From assembly GCA_003520365.1 (NCBI GenBank), contig DOUW01000397.1:531-7305 (forward strand): DNA of 6,775 nt, written 5' to 3'. Under the pieces are notes generated by a model, which saw only the letters and a program-made list of their open reading frames with translations, made no database searches and was not told the DNA's origin. Source of the stretch: Massilia sp. (GTDB lineage Bacteria > Pseudomonadota > Gammaproteobacteria > Burkholderiales > Burkholderiaceae_D). The position numbers were made by a program, and so were the translations under genes. Every line of letters begins with the position of its first letter. The first letter of the stretch is position 1. Shown here one piece after another: positions 5,608 through 6,775 of the stretch.

Positions 5608-5640
5608 GTGCACCTTGCGTGCATGTTGCGTGCATTTTGC
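5608..5640 (+). repeat. Three tandem copies of an 11-bp element before epsL
   Basis: GTGCANNTTGC occurs three times end to end (5608-5618, 5619-5629, 5630-5640). Only the two central bases vary (CC, TG, TT). A broken fourth start, GTAGC, follows. The period is about one helical turn, so every copy faces the same side of the DNA. The array lies 88 bases before the chosen epsL start. It resembles a cooperative regulator-binding array, though that is inference. The rest of the 251-base gap between uup and epsL holds the hairpins at 5493 and 5669. No sigma-70 pair or sigma-54 GG-N10-GC site was found there. Confidence 0.8.
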
Positions 5641-5668
5641 GTAGCGCCCGCGCGCCGTCCCGCACGCG

Positions 5669-5700
5669 CGCGCCGCCGGCGCTTCGCCCGCAGCGGCGCG
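5669..5700 (+). promoter_or_regulatory. GC-rich nested hairpin in the epsL leader
   Basis: CGCGCCGC (5669-5676) pairs with GCGGCGCG (5693-5700). The 16-base loop contains a smaller hairpin, GGCG-CTT-CGCC (5678-5688). It ends 27 bases before the epsL ATG. It could affect translation or stop read-through from uup, but stems like this are frequent in such GC-rich DNA. Confidence 0.3.
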
Positions 5701-5727
5701 GTTCCCCATCGAGCCAGCGCTTTCGAT

Positions 5728-6775
5728 ATGACCAAGGACATGTCGCGACTTCGCCTGCATCCGCCGGTGTTCCTGGCCGGCGCGCTCGTCTGCGCTCCCG
5801 CACTCGCCGTCCCCGGCACGGCGCTCGACCTCTACGGCCGTATCGGCTGGGCACGCGACGACAACCTGCTGCGCATCCCCGATGACCAGCCGGCCTTCGA
5901 CAACCAGCGCTCGGACTCGTGGACGACGCTGGAGGCCGGCGCCGTCTACGACCGCACGATCAGCCGCCAGCGCTTCAGTGCCCATGCCAAGCTGTCGAAA
6001 GTCGAGTTCGACCATTTCCGCCAGCTCGACTACGACGGCCGCGACATCCAGGGAACCTGGTACTGGCAGGTCGGCAACCGTTTCGAAGGCCGGCTCGGCG
6101 GCAGCTATGCGCGCACGCTGGCGCCGTACACCGACTTTCGCAGCGACGAGCGCAACCTGCGCGAGCAACGCCGCGGCTTCTTCGAGGGCGGCTGGAAACT
6201 CCACCCGCGCTGGGAAGCACGCCTGGCGCTCTCGCGCGACAAGTTCGAATACGAATTGGCCGCCCAGGCGTACAACGACCGGACCGAAGACGTCGTCGAG
6301 CTCGAAGGGCGCTACCTGGCGTCCAGCGGCAGCGCGGTGGGCCTGGTGCTGCGCCGCATCGAGGGCGATTATCCGAACCGGCGTCCGTTTTCGCTTAGCA
6401 CCCTGACCGACGACTTCACCCAGGACGAACTGAAGGCGCGGGTCGACTGGAAGCTGAGCGGCGCCACCACGCTGCAGGCGCTGGCCGGCTATGCGCGCCG
6501 CGAGCAGCCGTCCTATGGCTCCGGGCGCACCAGCGGCGTCAACGGCCGCGCCACGGTGCTGCACGAGCCGACCGGGAAGATCCGCTACCGGGCCTCGGTA
6601 TGGCGCGACTTCGCGCCGATCGAGAGCTACACCGTCAGCTACACGTTGAACAAGGGCGTCAGCGCCGGCGCGACCTGGGATGCCAGCGCCAAGCTCAGGG
6701 TGGAAGCGGACGCCAGCTACGAGAACCGCGACTACGAGCCGCGTGCCGGCGCCAGCCCGCCGGGCACGCCGGGCG
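5728..6775 (+). CDS. epsL: EpsL-like outer-membrane exopolysaccharide protein (exosortase-B type locus), 3' end outside window
   Basis: The frame is open from here to the window edge, 349 codons without a stop. An N-terminal signal peptide is clear: basic n-region, hydrophobic core at about 13-23, and ALA cleavage after residue 27. The mature protein starts with LDLYGRIGWARDDNLLRIPD, the N-terminal pattern of EpsL, an outer-membrane beta-barrel protein of XrtB/PEP-CTERM exopolysaccharide loci. Alternating strands rich in Tyr, Trp, Arg and Gly follow, for example FDHFRQLDYDGRDIQGTWYW, RLGGSYARTLAPYTDF, GGWKLHPRWEARLALSRD and YTVSYTLNKGVSAGATWD. EpsL-type proteins are thought to carry polymer across the outer membrane; that role is inferred from the family. 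Neither ATG 5728 nor ATG 5740 has a good Shine-Dalgarno; both give the signal peptide. An in-frame ATG at 5623 would add 35 Arg-rich residues and is unlikely. The cluster probably continues right. Confidence 0.82.
   Translation, partial: MTKDMSRLRLHPPVFLAGALVCAPALAVPGTALDLYGRIGWARDDNLLRIPDDQPAFDNQRSDSWTTLEAGAVYDRTISRQRFSAHAKLSKVEFDHFRQLDYDGRDIQGTWYWQVGNRFEGRLGGSYARTLAPYTDFRSDERNLREQRRGFFEGGWKLHPRWEARLALSRDKFEYELAAQAYNDRTEDVVELEGRYLASSGSAVGLVLRRIEGDYPNRRPFSLSTLTDDFTQDELKARVDWKLSGATTLQALAGYARREQPSYGSGRTSGVNGRATVLHEPTGKIRYRASVWRDFAPIESYTVSYTLNKGVSAGATWDASAKLRVEADASYENRDYEPRAGASPPGTPG

Noticed and set aside
5600..5645. Sigma-54 promoter upstream of epsL, considered because EPS loci of this type can use RpoN
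   Set aside because: The TTGC elements in the repeat array have no GG dinucleotide at the required 10-base spacing.
5623..5727. Longer start for the EpsL-like gene at ATG 5623
   Set aside because: It would put 35 Arg-rich residues before a clean signal peptide and would lie inside the 11-bp repeat array.
3503..5854. Very long minus-strand open frame (783 codons) opposite uup
   Set aside because: It lies antisense to a gene with all ABC-F motifs, its translation is low-complexity (His, Val, Arg, Ala-rich) and shows no domain. It is the usual GC-rich shadow frame.
5554..6564. Minus-strand open frame of 336 codons at the right end
   Set aside because: It is antisense to the EpsL-like gene, whose plus-strand translation has a signal peptide and coherent beta-strand pattern. 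The minus frame has neither.
1..6775. CRISPR array, insertion sequence, toxin-antitoxin pair or phage defence genes
   Set aside because: I saw no regularly spaced longer repeats, transposase or integrase motifs, or paired small toxin-antitoxin ORFs on either strand.

Overview
The window is GC-rich, apart from one AT-rich island. Codon use and gene types suggest a betaproteobacterium of the Burkholderiales, most likely Oxalobacteraceae (Massilia-like). This rests on recognised protein families, chiefly an EpsL-type exopolysaccharide protein of the exosortase-B (XrtB) group, and not on a database search.

Left part (1-1877). The window opens inside an aryl-CoA ligase of the benzoate/2-aminobenzoate-CoA ligase type. 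A MarR-family regulator follows almost immediately and probably shares its operon, an arrangement typical of aromatic-acid catabolism. Convergent to it, on the minus strand, is a DedA-family membrane protein. Short tandem repeats fill the gap between the two.

Middle part (1878-3350). An AT-rich intergenic stretch with two operator-like inverted repeats leads into a plus-strand ATP-grasp enzyme of the sugar-transfer-associated type. The first third of that gene is AT-rich and the rest matches the host. It ends at a strong hairpin and meets a minus-strand tRNA-Arg(CCU) whose 3' end points at it.

Right part (3350-6775). A divergent promoter region separates the tRNA from a complete ABC-F ATPase, Uup. 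After a 251-base gap holding a strong hairpin and a precise 11-bp repeat array, an outer-membrane EpsL-type protein begins and runs off the right edge. It has no stop codon in the window, so it is easy to miss in ORF lists. It is probably the left border of an exopolysaccharide locus continuing to the right. The ATP-grasp enzyme may also act on surface polysaccharide, but this is inference.

I did not find a convincing wholly new system. The best leads are the 11-bp array before epsL and the AT-rich ATP-grasp island beside the tRNA gene.
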